From Runella rosea (GTDB taxonomy: Bacteria; Bacteroidota; Bacteroidia; Cytophagales; Spirosomataceae): 64,000 nt of DNA. Numbering within the stretch: position 1 is the stretch's first letter; the number at the start of each line of letters is the position of its first letter. Below, one piece after another: positions 28,332-38,200 of this stretch. The translations under genes were made by a program, and so were the position numbers. The notes below the pieces were generated by a model. It ran no database searches and was not told the DNA's origin. It saw only the letters and a program-made list of their open reading frames with translations. The stretch covers positions 5,511,501 through 5,575,500 of the forward strand of contig NZ_CP030850.1 of the NCBI RefSeq assembly GCF_003325355.1. The letters are read 5' to 3'.

Positions 28332-28757
28332 ATGAAAACAATCCTCATTACCGCGCTTTGTTTTATTGCCCTGTTGCCCACGGCCTTCGCTCAAACGCAG
28401 GCGGAAAAACTTTTTGAGGCAAATGCAGAAGAATACCGACAAAACCCGATGAAGAACATTATGGATCGAGCCACTGAGGACTATGTGCTGATTTCGGGTA
28501 CGGGTTATATAGCGAATAAAGCACAGATTGTGGCTTTGTTTAAAAATGTAAGCAGGGTAGAGGTAAGTTTCAAAGACCTGAAAGTGCGCCAGTTTGGAAA
28601 CATAGTCATTGCCACGGGAAGAGAACATTCGGTAAGGCATTACAACGACGGTACACCGGATATGACCACCGATTATCTTTCGACCTATGTCTATGAAATC
28701 AGAGGAGACGGATTGGTTTCCCTGAGCGGGCAACACACAGTCCCTGCTGCAAAATGA
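28332..28757 (+). CDS. Exported NTF2-like/DUF4440 protein
   Basis: ATG 28332 begins a signal peptide (MKTILITALCFIALLPTAFAQ); the longer in-frame version would overlap the preceding gene and bury this signal. The mature part of about 120 residues has the SnoaL/DUF4440 pattern of an NTF2-like cone fold, with YVLISGTGYIANKAQIVALF, VRQFGNIVIATGREH and YVYEIRGDGLVSLSGQHT. Such proteins bind small molecules or act as simple enzymes; no specific activity can be assigned. Confidence 0.82.
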   Translation: MKTILITALCFIALLPTAFAQTQAEKLFEANAEEYRQNPMKNIMDRATEDYVLISGTGYIANKAQIVALFKNVSRVEVSFKDLKVRQFGNIVIATGREHSVRHYNDGTPDMTTDYLSTYVYEIRGDGLVSLSGQHTVPAAK

Positions 28758-28820
28758 CTTTTTGCTTTGAAAGCTATGATTTCGCCGTAGAGCCTATCCG
28801 AGCACCCGAACGCTTTCGGG

Positions 28821-28868
28821 ATCCGTGTTATCTGTGTCCCCCTTTTTTAGCACACGGATGACACGGAT
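28821..28868. repeat. Imperfect inverted repeat of the ATCCGTGT type
   Basis: ATCCGTGTTATCTGTGT (28821-28837) pairs with ACACGGATGACACGGAT (28852-28868) with two mismatches around a short T-rich loop. Each arm is itself two tandem 8-9 base ATCCGTGT-like units. I recall similar ATCCGTGT repeats from intergenic regions of Cytophagales, so this is probably a dispersed repeat; it could also serve as a transcript end between convergent genes. Confidence 0.55.
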
Positions 28869-28892
28869 GTTCTAGCATTGATTTAGACGGAT

Positions 28893-31448
28893 TTAATTAC
28901 TGCACGCCACATTCGCCCCAATTTTTGCCTCAAAATACTTCCCCATGCCCCTTGCCTCAAAGCCCGGCGATAAAAGGATGGCATTGGGTGCTTTGAAATC
29001 TACGGCACCGGCGGGGGCGAGGATCTTCGCGGTGGAAGTGATAGTTTGAATGGCCCCGCCCGTATAGGTGGGCGAGTCTATGGTGCCTGTGATGTGACTT
29101 GTAGCTACTTGTGAGGGCGTATTGCCCAAAAACTCATACGCTCCCATGTCGGCAGTGCCGTTGAAATTTCTAGGATTTCGATCTAAATCTAAGGGGCTGA
29201 TGTCGGTGTTTGTGCCTGCATTGATGGCTTTGCTGCACCATTTTAGGCGATAATCTCCTGCATCACTCCGCACCGTATTTGCTACCGGACTTACAAACTG
29301 TGGATTGGTAGTACCCACCAAATTGCCATTGGCAGTGCTGGTTTCGCCTTGTATTAAGCTGTTGGTGAAGGTATTAGTTGTAGCCGCTTGTATAGTATTT
29401 GAAATTCCAACATTAGCATTGTCTTTTATGATAGTGTTCTTTATTGTATTATCAAAAGGGGTAGAACTAAAATTGGTGGTAATGGATATCCCATTGATAC
29501 CATTTGAAGCGATAGTGCAATTGATAATATTTAAATCCGAATAGTAATTTATAAAAGAAATTCCGTGTTGCCCATTATTAGCAATCAAGCAATTTTGATA
29601 ATTTGAAGTCCCTTCATCGTCATATATTCCACTGCCACTGTTTCCTGTTATTATGCAATTTGCGACTACTTTATTTGAATTTCTAATATTTAAGCCTTCT
29701 TCATTATCTGTTATTCTGCAATTACTTATTTTGCAGTTTACGGAGTTGCCAAATATACCATCATAACGCCCCCCAATGACTTTAAATCCATCAAAAACAA
29801 CGTCATTGCCAATATTTACAACGAAATAAGAATTATCATTTCGATTTGAGGTAAAAACAAAAGGGGTGTCATTGCTTCCTAAATCGCCTGAAAGGGTAGT
29901 TTCATTAGTGCTATTTATCAATGCCAAATTGCGTTTGTTGATGCTTTTTTCAGTTCCCGCAAAACCACCGTAAATTCTCATCCCCGATAGGATATTGAAA
30001 TTATCATTGATATTGTTTGTGGTAGAAGATTTGTAAGCTGAGGTACCTTTGGCTACATAAATTTCAAAAAGATCGTTGCAGGTATTATCTGTTAGAGCAG
30101 ATCGTAGGTTATCATAGGCATTTGCCCAAGAACTACCATTTTTGTTGCCAATATTAGGTGTATTATTCACATATTTCACCTGCCCTGTTACAAAATTGGA
30201 GGCATCGCCTGTTTTGGCAAAGTTGTTTAATGTACCGTTATTGGCACTATTTGAGGCTTCGTTTATTTGGCTAATGAGGGTATTTGTGCCATGCGGTACG
30301 CCATTGCTGAAATTATAAGCAGCTTGTAAATTGGTAGCATTGGGGGTTTTGCAAAAGCGTTCATCGGCTAATTGTGTGGCGGTTTTGGCAACATTCCAAA
30401 TGCGTATTTCGTCTATTTCACCTTTGAAGTACCTCCCCTGAATACCCCTCACCCCAATGTATAAGGGTGAATTGTTAGTGGTAGTTGCATTCGTGTTATC
30501 AGTTACACTACCTTGCAAAATGCCATCTATATACAAACTCATGGTTTTAGGACTGCCGGATGCTACTGTCATGGCTACATGATGCCATTGGCCATCATTT
30601 ATTTTGGCAGTTGACATAATATTAGGGCCATTTGTGCCATCGTATCTGGCAATTTGTACTTTCCCGTTGTTAGCTCCTGCGGTTTGATTCAAATAACGCA
30701 TAACAAACGGATAGCCACCTGTTCCATCCCATTTTTCAAGAAAGTCATTGTCTTGCTGCCCAATATCTGTTTGCGTAGGGTCAGGCTTTACCCAACAAGT
30801 TACGGTAAACTCTTGATTGGCGGCAAAGTTGCCAACATTATTTGGTATCGAAACATAATCATTAACCCCATCCAAATGGAGGGCTACGTTTTGCGGGGTA
30901 TTGTCGCCTACCATAATTCCGGCAAGTGTTAGAAAGGCGGCAGGGCTTGGCGTAGTTGGAAAAGTGGCAGCTATCGAAACAATGTATTCATTTTCGTTTC
31001 CGGTAACGCTAAACCCTACAAAAGCACCACTGTTAAAGCCCCCCGTTTGGGTAGCCGTATTTCCCAAATTTGTGGTAGCTGTTAGTTGTATATCGTCAGA
31101 CGTAGGATTACCAAAGGTATTAAGTGCCACTGGTTGGCAAGAAAATTTTCGCACATTATTTCCATGCAGTTGAATGGAAATGGGGGTATTGGCGGTATTG
31201 GTAGAAATAGCGTTACTTCTATTGGTAATTCCCCCCACCGCCGAAACGGCGTAGCTAAAAACATTCTGAGGCGAAGGCCCCAACACCAAGTAGGGATTGG
31301 CTTGCACGCCATTAGAGAAGCCTTGCTGCGTAAAAGCATAGCCACCAATGCCATAAAAAGTGTTTCTCTGAGCAAAGTTGAAGGCTTGAATTTGTGCCTG
31401 TACTGCCCACGAGCAGGAAATGAAGAGGAAAAGGAATGAGATTTTCAT
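28893..31448 (-). CDS. LamG / right-handed beta-helix surface protein with Cys-ending tail
   Basis: The 851-residue protein starts with a signal peptide (MKISFLFLFISCSWAVQAQ). Residues about 190-355 form a LamG/concanavalin-like jelly roll (ALHLDGVNDYVSIPN, WHHVAMTVASGSPKTMSLYI, GEIDEIRIWNVAKT). Residues about 425-750 are a right-handed parallel beta-helix with repeated N-I-x-N-C-x-I turns (ISNCRITDNEEGLNIRNSN, VANCIITGNSGSGIYDDE). The last 80 residues resemble the C-terminal domain of the protein at the window start, with ILLSPGFEARG and a final ACSN. It is likely exported and displayed, binding or acting on polysaccharide. It is the last gene of a minus-strand series running from the LytTR gene at 34408. 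Confidence 0.87.
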   Translation of the reverse strand: MKISFLFLFISCSWAVQAQIQAFNFAQRNTFYGIGGYAFTQQGFSNGVQANPYLVLGPSPQNVFSYAVSAVGGITNRSNAISTNTANTPISIQLHGNNVRKFSCQPVALNTFGNPTSDDIQLTATTNLGNTATQTGGFNSGAFVGFSVTGNENEYIVSIAATFPTTPSPAAFLTLAGIMVGDNTPQNVALHLDGVNDYVSIPNNVGNFAANQEFTVTCWVKPDPTQTDIGQQDNDFLEKWDGTGGYPFVMRYLNQTAGANNGKVQIARYDGTNGPNIMSTAKINDGQWHHVAMTVASGSPKTMSLYIDGILQGSVTDNTNATTTNNSPLYIGVRGIQGRYFKGEIDEIRIWNVAKTATQLADERFCKTPNATNLQAAYNFSNGVPHGTNTLISQINEASNSANNGTLNNFAKTGDASNFVTGQVKYVNNTPNIGNKNGSSWANAYDNLRSALTDNTCNDLFEIYVAKGTSAYKSSTTNNINDNFNILSGMRIYGGFAGTEKSINKRNLALINSTNETTLSGDLGSNDTPFVFTSNRNDNSYFVVNIGNDVVFDGFKVIGGRYDGIFGNSVNCKISNCRITDNEEGLNIRNSNKVVANCIITGNSGSGIYDDEGTSNYQNCLIANNGQHGISFINYYSDLNIINCTIASNGINGISITTNFSSTPFDNTIKNTIIKDNANVGISNTIQAATTNTFTNSLIQGETSTANGNLVGTTNPQFVSPVANTVRSDAGDYRLKWCSKAINAGTNTDISPLDLDRNPRNFNGTADMGAYEFLGNTPSQVATSHITGTIDSPTYTGGAIQTITSTAKILAPAGAVDFKAPNAILLSPGFEARGMGKYFEAKIGANVACSN

Positions 31449-31555
31449 AGGTTAAAAGCCCTCTATCTCCTAAGGGGGAAGTTAAGGAATTTATTGGTTT
31501 ATCTATGCAATTTAGTGAATAGAAGCTTAAAATATACCCTTGGGAATGAGTCGTT

Positions 31556-31867
31556 TCATTGCTTTATCACCAATACATTAATATTTGTACCACCCGTTAT
31601 TGTACCATTGTATTCCCGTCGGATTTCCCAAACGGCTCCGTCCCATTTGGCATAATAACTGGTACCCGTACCTCTACCAGTACCTGTGGCACGGGTAACA
31701 AATATCAAATCAGTTTGGGCGGTAGTAACTCTTGGAATAAATATTCCTTTGTTTGTAGTATTTACTTCGATAATCGCAGCGTTACTTGAAGATACCGTAA
31801 CACTCTGCCCAAAGGCCGTAAAAGCGACTAAAAATGTAATACTGAGGGTGATAAATGTTTTTATCAT
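31556..31867 (-). CDS. Small exported protein with tail-fibre-like motif
   Basis: The 103 residues include a signal peptide (MIKTFITLSITFLVAFTAFGQ). The mature part has TTNKGIFIPRVTTAQTDLI and SYYAKWDGAVWEI, matching the KGxLIPRxTTAQR...WDGxxW pattern that is common in long Bacteroidota surface proteins, here reduced to a single short domain. A hairpin nearly identical to the one between the two large paralogues lies upstream, and the beta-helix gene lies downstream. It may be a pared-down member of the same secreted set. Confidence 0.75.
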   Translation of the reverse strand: MIKTFITLSITFLVAFTAFGQSVTVSSSNAAIIEVNTTNKGIFIPRVTTAQTDLIFVTRATGTGRGTGTSYYAKWDGAVWEIRREYNGTITGGTNINVLVIKQ

Positions 31868-31906
31868 GGGGGTATTTTGATTTGTTTTTTAATTTTTTGT
31901 GCAGCC

Positions 31907-31952
31907 AAAAGCATTTGTTGGAGCGAATTTTAAATCGCTGACAGATGCTTTT
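31907..31952. repeat. Two-tier hairpin, copy 1 of a duplicated spacer
   Basis: An outer 11-bp stem (AAAAGCATTTG with CAGATGCTTTT, one wobble) encloses an inner AGCGA/TCGCT stem. The same structure with matching flanks occurs at 32977-33026. It may end transcription of the gene above it or stabilise its 3' end. The surrounding spacer sequence is duplicated too. Confidence 0.7.
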
Positions 31953-31982
31953 AAATGAAATCAATAGATGAAATAAGAGTTT

Positions 31983-32951
31983 TTATTCCTTATATGTAAC
32001 AAGTATTCTTATGGGTTTATTAAGAATATTAGCCCCGCTATTCAAGTAAACTTCGATAAAAGTGTGGTTAATTAAATAAGAATAACTAACTCCGTCTCCC
32101 CGAGGAAAGCGAGGTGGAATTTGTGAAAGTAATCCAGATTCTATGGCTTCCACAAAAATAGCTACATCAAGTATTTTGTTTGGAGTTAATCCATGAGGCA
32201 CAAATGTAGAACCACCATCTGCAACAGCTGTATTAAAGCCGGTAATTTCCTTTTGTTTAATGGCAGGGGCAGCAGAACCTAATTTGGTAAAACCATTTAC
32301 TTCTAATTTAGCACCGGGAAACGCCCCTATCCCTACATTACCAGTTCCGGTAATTCGCATCAATTCGTTTGAATTAGTTGTGCTTGTACCCGCATAGAAG
32401 ACATGACTATTATTTAAAGAAGGGATTTGATACCTGAGTGTCTGGGCATTTACGCCAAAACCCATGAATTGATTTTCATTGTTTGCATCTTCATAAAGCA
32501 ATATTCTACGGTTATTATTGGTATTGCTGAAAGATAATTCTCCGTTTGGAGTGCTTGTACCAATGCCCACGTTGCCGTTTTCGGCTATTCTCATTCTTTC
32601 ACGCACAAAGGCACTATTGAATGGTGTAGTGTTAAATAAGATTTCTGTTCCAAAATTAATGATATTAAAATTCCCGGAAGCTCTAAACTCAATTGATGCG
32701 TTAGGGGTTGTGGTAAAGAAACTTCCACCATAACCATAACCATACATACCAGCCAGTATTTTATTATTTAAAGTAGCTGTCGGAGAGGAAGAATTTCCCT
32801 CACTATGGTATCCAGAAAAACTTGCTATCTGACTGCCATAAGTACGTAATGAAACTTGATTGGACGAGGTAGGCACAAGCGTAATGCTTTGCCCCAAGGC
32901 AGTACAAATAGTAAAACAGGCAATGCCAAAGGTGATAATTGTTTTTTTCAT
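31983..32951 (-). CDS. Secreted tail-fibre-like repeat protein, copy A
   Basis: A 322-residue exported protein (signal peptide MKKTIITFGIACFTICTALGQ) with two GNVGIG motifs (ENGNVGIGTSTPNGELSF, GTGNVGIGAFPGAKLEV) that are typical of trimeric fibre-like surface proteins in Bacteroidota. Residues 1-226 are identical to copy B (33049-34029) except Ser33/Leu33. From about residue 227 the two C-termini diverge to roughly family-level similarity (PHGLTPNKILDVAIFVEA against PHGLTPSKILSVNIFVEA). There is no chaperone domain of the S74 peptidase kind. The pattern suggests a constant stalk with a variable tip; the function (adhesion, recognition) is inferred. Confidence 0.85.
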   Translation of the reverse strand: MKKTIITFGIACFTICTALGQSITLVPTSSNQVSLRTYGSQIASFSGYHSEGNSSSPTATLNNKILAGMYGYGYGGSFFTTTPNASIEFRASGNFNIINFGTEILFNTTPFNSAFVRERMRIAENGNVGIGTSTPNGELSFSNTNNNRRILLYEDANNENQFMGFGVNAQTLRYQIPSLNNSHVFYAGTSTTNSNELMRITGTGNVGIGAFPGAKLEVNGFTKLGSAAPAIKQKEITGFNTAVADGGSTFVPHGLTPNKILDVAIFVEAIESGLLSQIPPRFPRGDGVSYSYLINHTFIEVYLNSGANILNKPIRILVTYKE

Positions 32952-32976
32952 GGGGGTATTTTGATTTTTTATGCAG

Positions 32977-33026
32977 CCAAAAGCATCTGTTGGAGCGAAT
33001 TTTAAATCGCTAACTGATGCTTTTGG
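32977..33026. repeat. Two-tier hairpin, copy 2 of a duplicated spacer
   Basis: CCAAAAGCATC pairs perfectly with GATGCTTTTGG and encloses AGCGA/TCGCT. It lies between the stop of copy B and the start of copy A and is nearly identical to 31907-31952, so the duplication unit included the spacer as well as the gene. Confidence 0.75.
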
Positions 33027-33048
33027 ATAATAAATAATTTCTTTGTTT

Positions 33049-34029
33049 TTATTCCATGTAAGTAATGAATACTTTTATGGGTTTCGATAAAATATTTCCA
33101 GAGGTTGTATTAGTAAGCGTTAATTCAATATTGGTCGGTGTAACAGCATAACTATATAGCATTTCGGCAGAACCTACATAATTCGGTGGAGTTTGATAGA
33201 GCAAACCTGAAAAGCTTTCAACAGCCTCTACAAAAATATTTACAGAAAGTATTTTTGAAGGGGTAAGACCATGAGGCATCAATCTACTGGCACCCTCAGA
33301 AGATGGTGTATTAAAACCGGTAATGAGCTTTTGTTTGATGGCAGGGGCATCGGACCCTAATTTGGTAAAACCATTTACTTCTAATTTAGCGCCGGGAAAC
33401 GCCCCTATCCCTACATTACCTGTTCCGGTAATTCGCATCAATTCGTTTGAATTAGTTGTGCTTGTACCCGCATAGAAGACATGACTATTATTTAAAGAAG
33501 GGATTTGATACCTGAGTGTCTGGGCATTTACGCCAAAACCCATGAATTGATTTTCATTGTTTGCATCTTCATAAAGCAATATTCTACGGTTATTATTGGT
33601 ATTGCTGAAAGATAATTCTCCGTTTGGAGTGCTCGTACCAATGCCCACGTTGCCGTTTTCGGCTATTCTCATTCTTTCACGCACAAAGGCACTATTGAAT
33701 GGTGTAGTGTTAAATAAGATTTCTGTTCCAAAATTAATGATATTAAAATTCCCGGAAGCTCTAAACTCAATTGATGCGTTAGGGGTTGTGGTAAAGAAAC
33801 TTCCACCATAACCATAACCATACATACCAGCCAGTATTTTATTATTTAAAGTAGCTGTCGGAGAGGAAGAATTTCCCTCACTATGGTATCCAGAAAAACT
33901 TGCTATCTGACTGCCATAAGTACGTAATAAAACTTGATTGGACGAGGTAGGCACAAGCGTAATGCTTTGCCCCAAGGCAGTACAAATAGTAAAACAGGCA
34001 ATGCCAAAGGTGATAATTGTTTTTTTCAT
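33049..34029 (-). CDS. Secreted tail-fibre-like repeat protein, copy B
   Basis: The 326-residue product is the tandem twin of the gene at 31983-32951. Signal peptide, both GNVGIG repeats and the central region are the same to within a single residue over about 226 residues, and the DNA differs at only a handful of positions, including silent ones. The last 100 residues differ strongly (FSGLLYQTPPNYVGSAEMLY here, SGLLSQIPPRFPRGDGVSY in copy A), yet both keep a final strand KPI(R/K)(I/V). It is the first of the secreted genes after the LytTR gene, which ends 46 bases upstream. Confidence 0.85.
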   Translation of the reverse strand: MKKTIITFGIACFTICTALGQSITLVPTSSNQVLLRTYGSQIASFSGYHSEGNSSSPTATLNNKILAGMYGYGYGGSFFTTTPNASIEFRASGNFNIINFGTEILFNTTPFNSAFVRERMRIAENGNVGIGTSTPNGELSFSNTNNNRRILLYEDANNENQFMGFGVNAQTLRYQIPSLNNSHVFYAGTSTTNSNELMRITGTGNVGIGAFPGAKLEVNGFTKLGSDAPAIKQKLITGFNTPSSEGASRLMPHGLTPSKILSVNIFVEAVESFSGLLYQTPPNYVGSAEMLYSYAVTPTNIELTLTNTTSGNILSKPIKVFITYME

Positions 34030-34075
34030 GAGTATTTGATTTGTTTATATTGATATTTTGTGGTGAAAAGAAAGT

Positions 34076-34408
34076 TTAAGACAACACAGCTACTTTTACC
34101 ATTGTGCGTTTTCGTCGAGATACTTGTGCCAAGAAGCCATCGGTCATTTCTACGTAATATCTGTCAAAAGCTCTGATGTAGTGGTGGTTGAGTAGGTGTT
34201 GTTTGTTTACGCGCACAAACGTGTCGGGCAGCAACGATTCATAAAACCCAATACTTTTGGATGTGAGGATTTTGCGGCCATCGGCCAGTACAAAATGGGT
34301 GTAGTTGCCGCTGCCTTCGAGCCGTACGATGTCGGTAATGGGCAGGTGTACGGTTCCGCGTAAAATAGTGAGGGTGTGGGAAGCAGAGTTTGAGCTAAAT
34401 GCGGTCAT
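34076..34408 (-). CDS. Stand-alone LytTR DNA-binding protein
   Basis: The 110-residue protein is nearly all LytTR domain, with LPITDIVRLEGSGNYTHFVL, GRKILTSKSIGFYESLLP and FVRVNKQHLLNHHYI, but no receiver or membrane part. ATG 34408 directly follows a possible GTG. Such free LytTR proteins in Bacteroidota regulate neighbouring operons. Here the secreted fibre-like genes follow on the same strand after 46 bases, and the NarL-type two-component genes lie divergently. Without a receiver, its activity may depend on level or on heteromeric partners. Confidence 0.87.
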   Translation of the reverse strand: MTAFSSNSASHTLTILRGTVHLPITDIVRLEGSGNYTHFVLADGRKILTSKSIGFYESLLPDTFVRVNKQHLLNHHYIRAFDRYYVEMTDGFLAQVSRRKRTMVKVAVLS

Positions 34409-34463
34409 CACCTATTTTGAGTATATTTGATATCACAAAATTGTTCATTTAGTACAGTGCAAT

Positions 34464-34527
34464 CAATCACCCTACGGGGTGAAATCACCACGCCTTTTTT
34501 CTGAAATACCACCCCAAAGGGTGATTG
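34464..34527. repeat. Paired CACCC palindromes, REP-like
   Basis: CAATCACCCTACGGGGTG (34464-34481) and CACCCCAAAGGGTGATTG (34510-34527) form an inverted pair with two mismatches, and each arm is also a small hairpin on its own (CACCC/GGGTG). This double-hairpin form fits repetitive extragenic palindromes mobilised by RAYT transposases. It occupies the divergent promoter region between the LytTR and response-regulator genes, so it may also affect their transcription. Confidence 0.65.
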
Positions 34528-34571
34528 TAGATTTGTTTTGTAAACAATAGTTTTGTAAAATTTTATAGGCT

Positions 34572-35213
34572 ATGAAGAAGGCAATGATTGCGATGATTGA
34601 AGACAATAAGATCATCCGAGAAAATATCATGAAGTTTATCGGATTCCACGAGGAGTTTGAGGTAGTTTTGGGGGTAGGCAGTGCCGAGTCGTTCTTCCAC
34701 GAAATCAAGTCCAACCCTAAGATTCAGATTGACATCTTGCTGCTGGATATTGGGCTGCCTGGTATTTCGGGGTTGGAGGCCTTACCGCAACTGCTCCAAT
34801 GGAAGCCCGACCTAAACGTCATTGTACTTTCTACCTACGAAGAAGAAGACATGATTCTGAAGGCGTTGTGTTCGGGGGCGTGTTCGTACATTTCCAAAAA
34901 AGCAAGCCTAAGTGAAATCGTAGAAGCCATCAGAATCGTGCTCAACGGTGGCTCGTATATGTCGCCGAGCATTGCCCGCGAGATCATCAACCACCTCATG
35001 GGTGGGCGGGTGAGCAAAGCCAGCATACTATCGGATAGGCAAAAAGAGATTCTGCAAAAATTGGTGGACGGCAAAAGCTATCAGGTCATTTCAGAAGAGC
35101 TTTTTATTTCGGTAGAAACCGTGCGGACGCACATCAAAAAAATGTACAAGGTACTGCACGTAAACAACAAAACAGAAGCAATCAATATGTACATGAAAGG
35201 CCATATTGGCTAA
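34572..35213 (+). CDS. NarL/FixJ-family response regulator
   Basis: The 213 residues combine a receiver domain (acidic pocket EDN near residue 10, phospho-acceptor Asp59 in LLLDIGLPG, Lys in SKKASLSE) with a LuxR-type helix-turn-helix at the C terminus (LSDRQKEILQKLVDG, ISVETVRTHIKKMYKVL). It is followed 33 bases later by a large sensor kinase on the same strand, its likely partner. Targets are not known. Confidence 0.94.
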   Translation: MKKAMIAMIEDNKIIRENIMKFIGFHEEFEVVLGVGSAESFFHEIKSNPKIQIDILLLDIGLPGISGLEALPQLLQWKPDLNVIVLSTYEEEDMILKALCSGACSYISKKASLSEIVEAIRIVLNGGSYMSPSIAREIINHLMGGRVSKASILSDRQKEILQKLVDGKSYQVISEELFISVETVRTHIKKMYKVLHVNNKTEAINMYMKGHIG

Positions 35214-35246
35214 TTTTCCACTGCTCTCAATAAGCCTATTCTACCA

Positions 35247-38200
35247 TTGAAAAAAAACAAACCTCTCTCGTTTTCTGTATACAAATCACTGATTTTTAGT
35301 TTTTTAGGGGTGTTGTTGGCTTGTGGTCAAAGAGCTGATTCAAAACGAGAGCAGCCTTCTTTAAAAATATATCCCGCCAAGTTGCGTCAGATTGCGCTCG
35401 ATACCATGCCGCCATCCGAGACGCTTCCCATTGGTAAAATAGAGACCCTACCGCTCGGAAAACCCGCTGAAGTATCTCTTCCAAATTATACAAAACCAAT
35501 CAAATGGAAAACTGTAAAAGTTGGTAACCCTATAGTATATACGTTAGGTCTGGGTTCAATGCCTTCACCAACAAAAGTCCCTGCTATTCATAAGCCATTT
35601 CGTGCTGGAAAACCCCAAATCAATCCTGCCAAACCGCCTTACAGCAAAGACCACAATCCATTCAGTTTTACTATTTTCGGACTAAAAGAAGGGCTGGTCG
35701 AAAACCAAATCCACCAGATATTCCAAGACAAAAAAGGAAACCTTTGGATGGGGTCTTACAATGGGGTTTCAAAATACGATGGTCATACTTTTGAAAATTA
35801 TAGTCAGAAAGAAGGATTGGCGGACAACTTCTATCAATGCGGCCTCGAAGACCACGAAGGCAATATTTGGCTGTGTTTTAGGGGTGGTGTTACAAAATTT
35901 GACGGAACCTATTTTACAAATTATACCACCAAAGAAGGACTCAGCCATAACACCATTGAGGCCATTAGAGAAGACTCAAAAGGCAATTTATGGTTTGGTT
36001 CGGTAGGTGGCGGTGTGTCAATGCTTGAACCCAAACGCCATACTTTTACTCATTTTGGGCCCAAGCAAGGAATGGGAGCAGATGTTTATGGCATCATCGA
36101 AGATAAAAAAGGAAATATGTGGTTTGCCACCTACGACGCGGGATTAGTAAAGTATGACTTCAAAAGTTTTTCAAGATTTGGCTATGCGCAGGGGCTTCCT
36201 TATAATGTGATCATGGATTTAAAAGAAGACCGCTCGGGCAATATCTGGTTGGCTATGTGGACGGGCGTAACAAGGTTTGATGGCACCCATTTTCACCATT
36301 TAACAGGCAACCACGAAAGATATACCAGCAAAATTTCGATAGACAACGACAACAACGTTTGGTTTGGGGCACAGCCGGGGGGTGTTTATAAAATTGACAA
36401 CGCTCGGGCCAACATCACAAAAATCACAACCCAAGAAGGCTTGCCCAACGACTACGTGATGTGTTCGCTGGCCGACAAAGACAACAACCTGTGGTTTGGT
36501 ACCAACGATGGGCTTGTAAAATACAGCCAATTGGTGCACAACCTAACCCCCAAAAACGGCCTTATCGCTGCGGAGATTGCCTGTGTTTTGAAAGATAGGA
36601 CCCAAAATATATGGGTGGGCACTTATAACGGAGGCATTTCAAAGATTGATTTTGGCACCCAGAAGATTAGAAACTTTTCGCCCAAAGAAGGTTTGAGCGA
36701 TGCTGATATTACGAGCATGATGCAGGATAAAGCGGGCAATATTTGGTGTGGAGCGAATTATTCAACTATGTTTCGACTCAATGCTGATGGCAAAACGATC
36801 ACCCATTTCAGGGATAGTGGCAGCTATATTGTTTGTATTTTTGAAGATGGGGCGGGCAATATCTGGTATAGTTCGAGAGATAAAAATGGGGTTTTTAGAA
36901 TCAATGGCAACACCAATACGGTTACGCGGTTTGATATGAAACAGGGCCTCCCGCAACATCAAGTAGTACGAATTTGGCAGGATAGTGGCGGCAATATGTG
37001 GTTTTGTACATTCAATGGCGCATCAAGACTCGACAAAAATGGCAGGCTATTGAGCAATTTTACCGAAAAAGAGGGCTTTAGGTTGAGTGTTGTCGAAAGT
37101 ATAGCAGAAGATAAGTATGGGAATTTTTGGTTTAGCGATATCGCCACCGGTATCACTCACCTCAATCTCAAAAACAAAACTTTTATACATTTTACCGAAA
37201 AAGAAGGATTAAGTAACAATACCGTTTTTGGTATTTTGAAAGACCCATCGGGTAATTTATGGTTTAATACGCGCAATGGTCTCAGTAAATTGTCGAGCGA
37301 AGTAGTGCGGCAATTGGCTTCTAATGAGCCACTTTCCAAGCCCATCTATTTCAAAAACTACGACTCTGAACAAGGTTATCTGGGTTTTGGCGCGGGTAGG
37401 TTTGATATTGTACAAGACTCAACGGGCAAAATCTGGCTTCCAATGGTGGACAGACTGACCATCTTTGACCCCAAAGAAGAAACCCTCAAAAACGATAAAC
37501 CCAACGTAGAGCTCTCAAAAGTGAAGCTGTTCAACGAATCTGTTGTTTGGGCAAAAGACACCACCTATGTCTTAAAAAATGGTTTAATTGTGGATGATTT
37601 TCACTTTGAAAGTCTGTCTAAATGGAATAATATCCCCGAAAAATTGCAATTGTCGTACGATAACAATTACCTTAATTTTGAATTTGTGGGTATTAACACC
37701 AATACTCCCCAAAAAATGATTTATCAATATACGTTGGAGGGCCTCGAAAAAACGTGGAGTGTACCCTCGGCACGTTCAGAAGCTTCCTACGGAAATCTTC
37801 CCCCCGGCAATTATACTTTCAAAGTAAAAGGCATGAACAGCGATGGTAATTGGAGCGCAGAAACAGCGTATGCGTTTTCGATACGCCCCCCCCTGTGGCA
37901 AACTTGGTGGGCCTACCTGCTGTATTTGGTGGTTATTTCGACTTTGGTATATTATTACTTTATTCAGAGGGTACAAAACCGACTCAAAAAAATCCGCGAG
38001 TTGGAGCAGATTCGCACCCGTATTTCGAGCAATCTACACGACGAAGTCGGCTCTATCCTGTCGGGTTTGGCCATGCAGTCGGAGATGTTGGCCATCACGT
38101 CGTTGAGCAGCGAGAAAGATACCCTGATGGAGATTAGCCACATGAGCCACGAGGCCATGGAGCGTATGAGAGATACAGTCTGGGCCATAGACTCACGCAA

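Noticed and set aside
31983-34029. Possible prophage tail-fibre module
   Set aside because: The proteins carry signal peptides and no phage structural, lysis or integrase genes are adjacent; the motif is common in exported Bacteroidota proteins.
37843-38137. Two overlapping sense open frames in the kinase gene
   Set aside because: Both are alternative frames of the continuous Y_Y_Y/HisKA_3 coding region, which has intact motifs.
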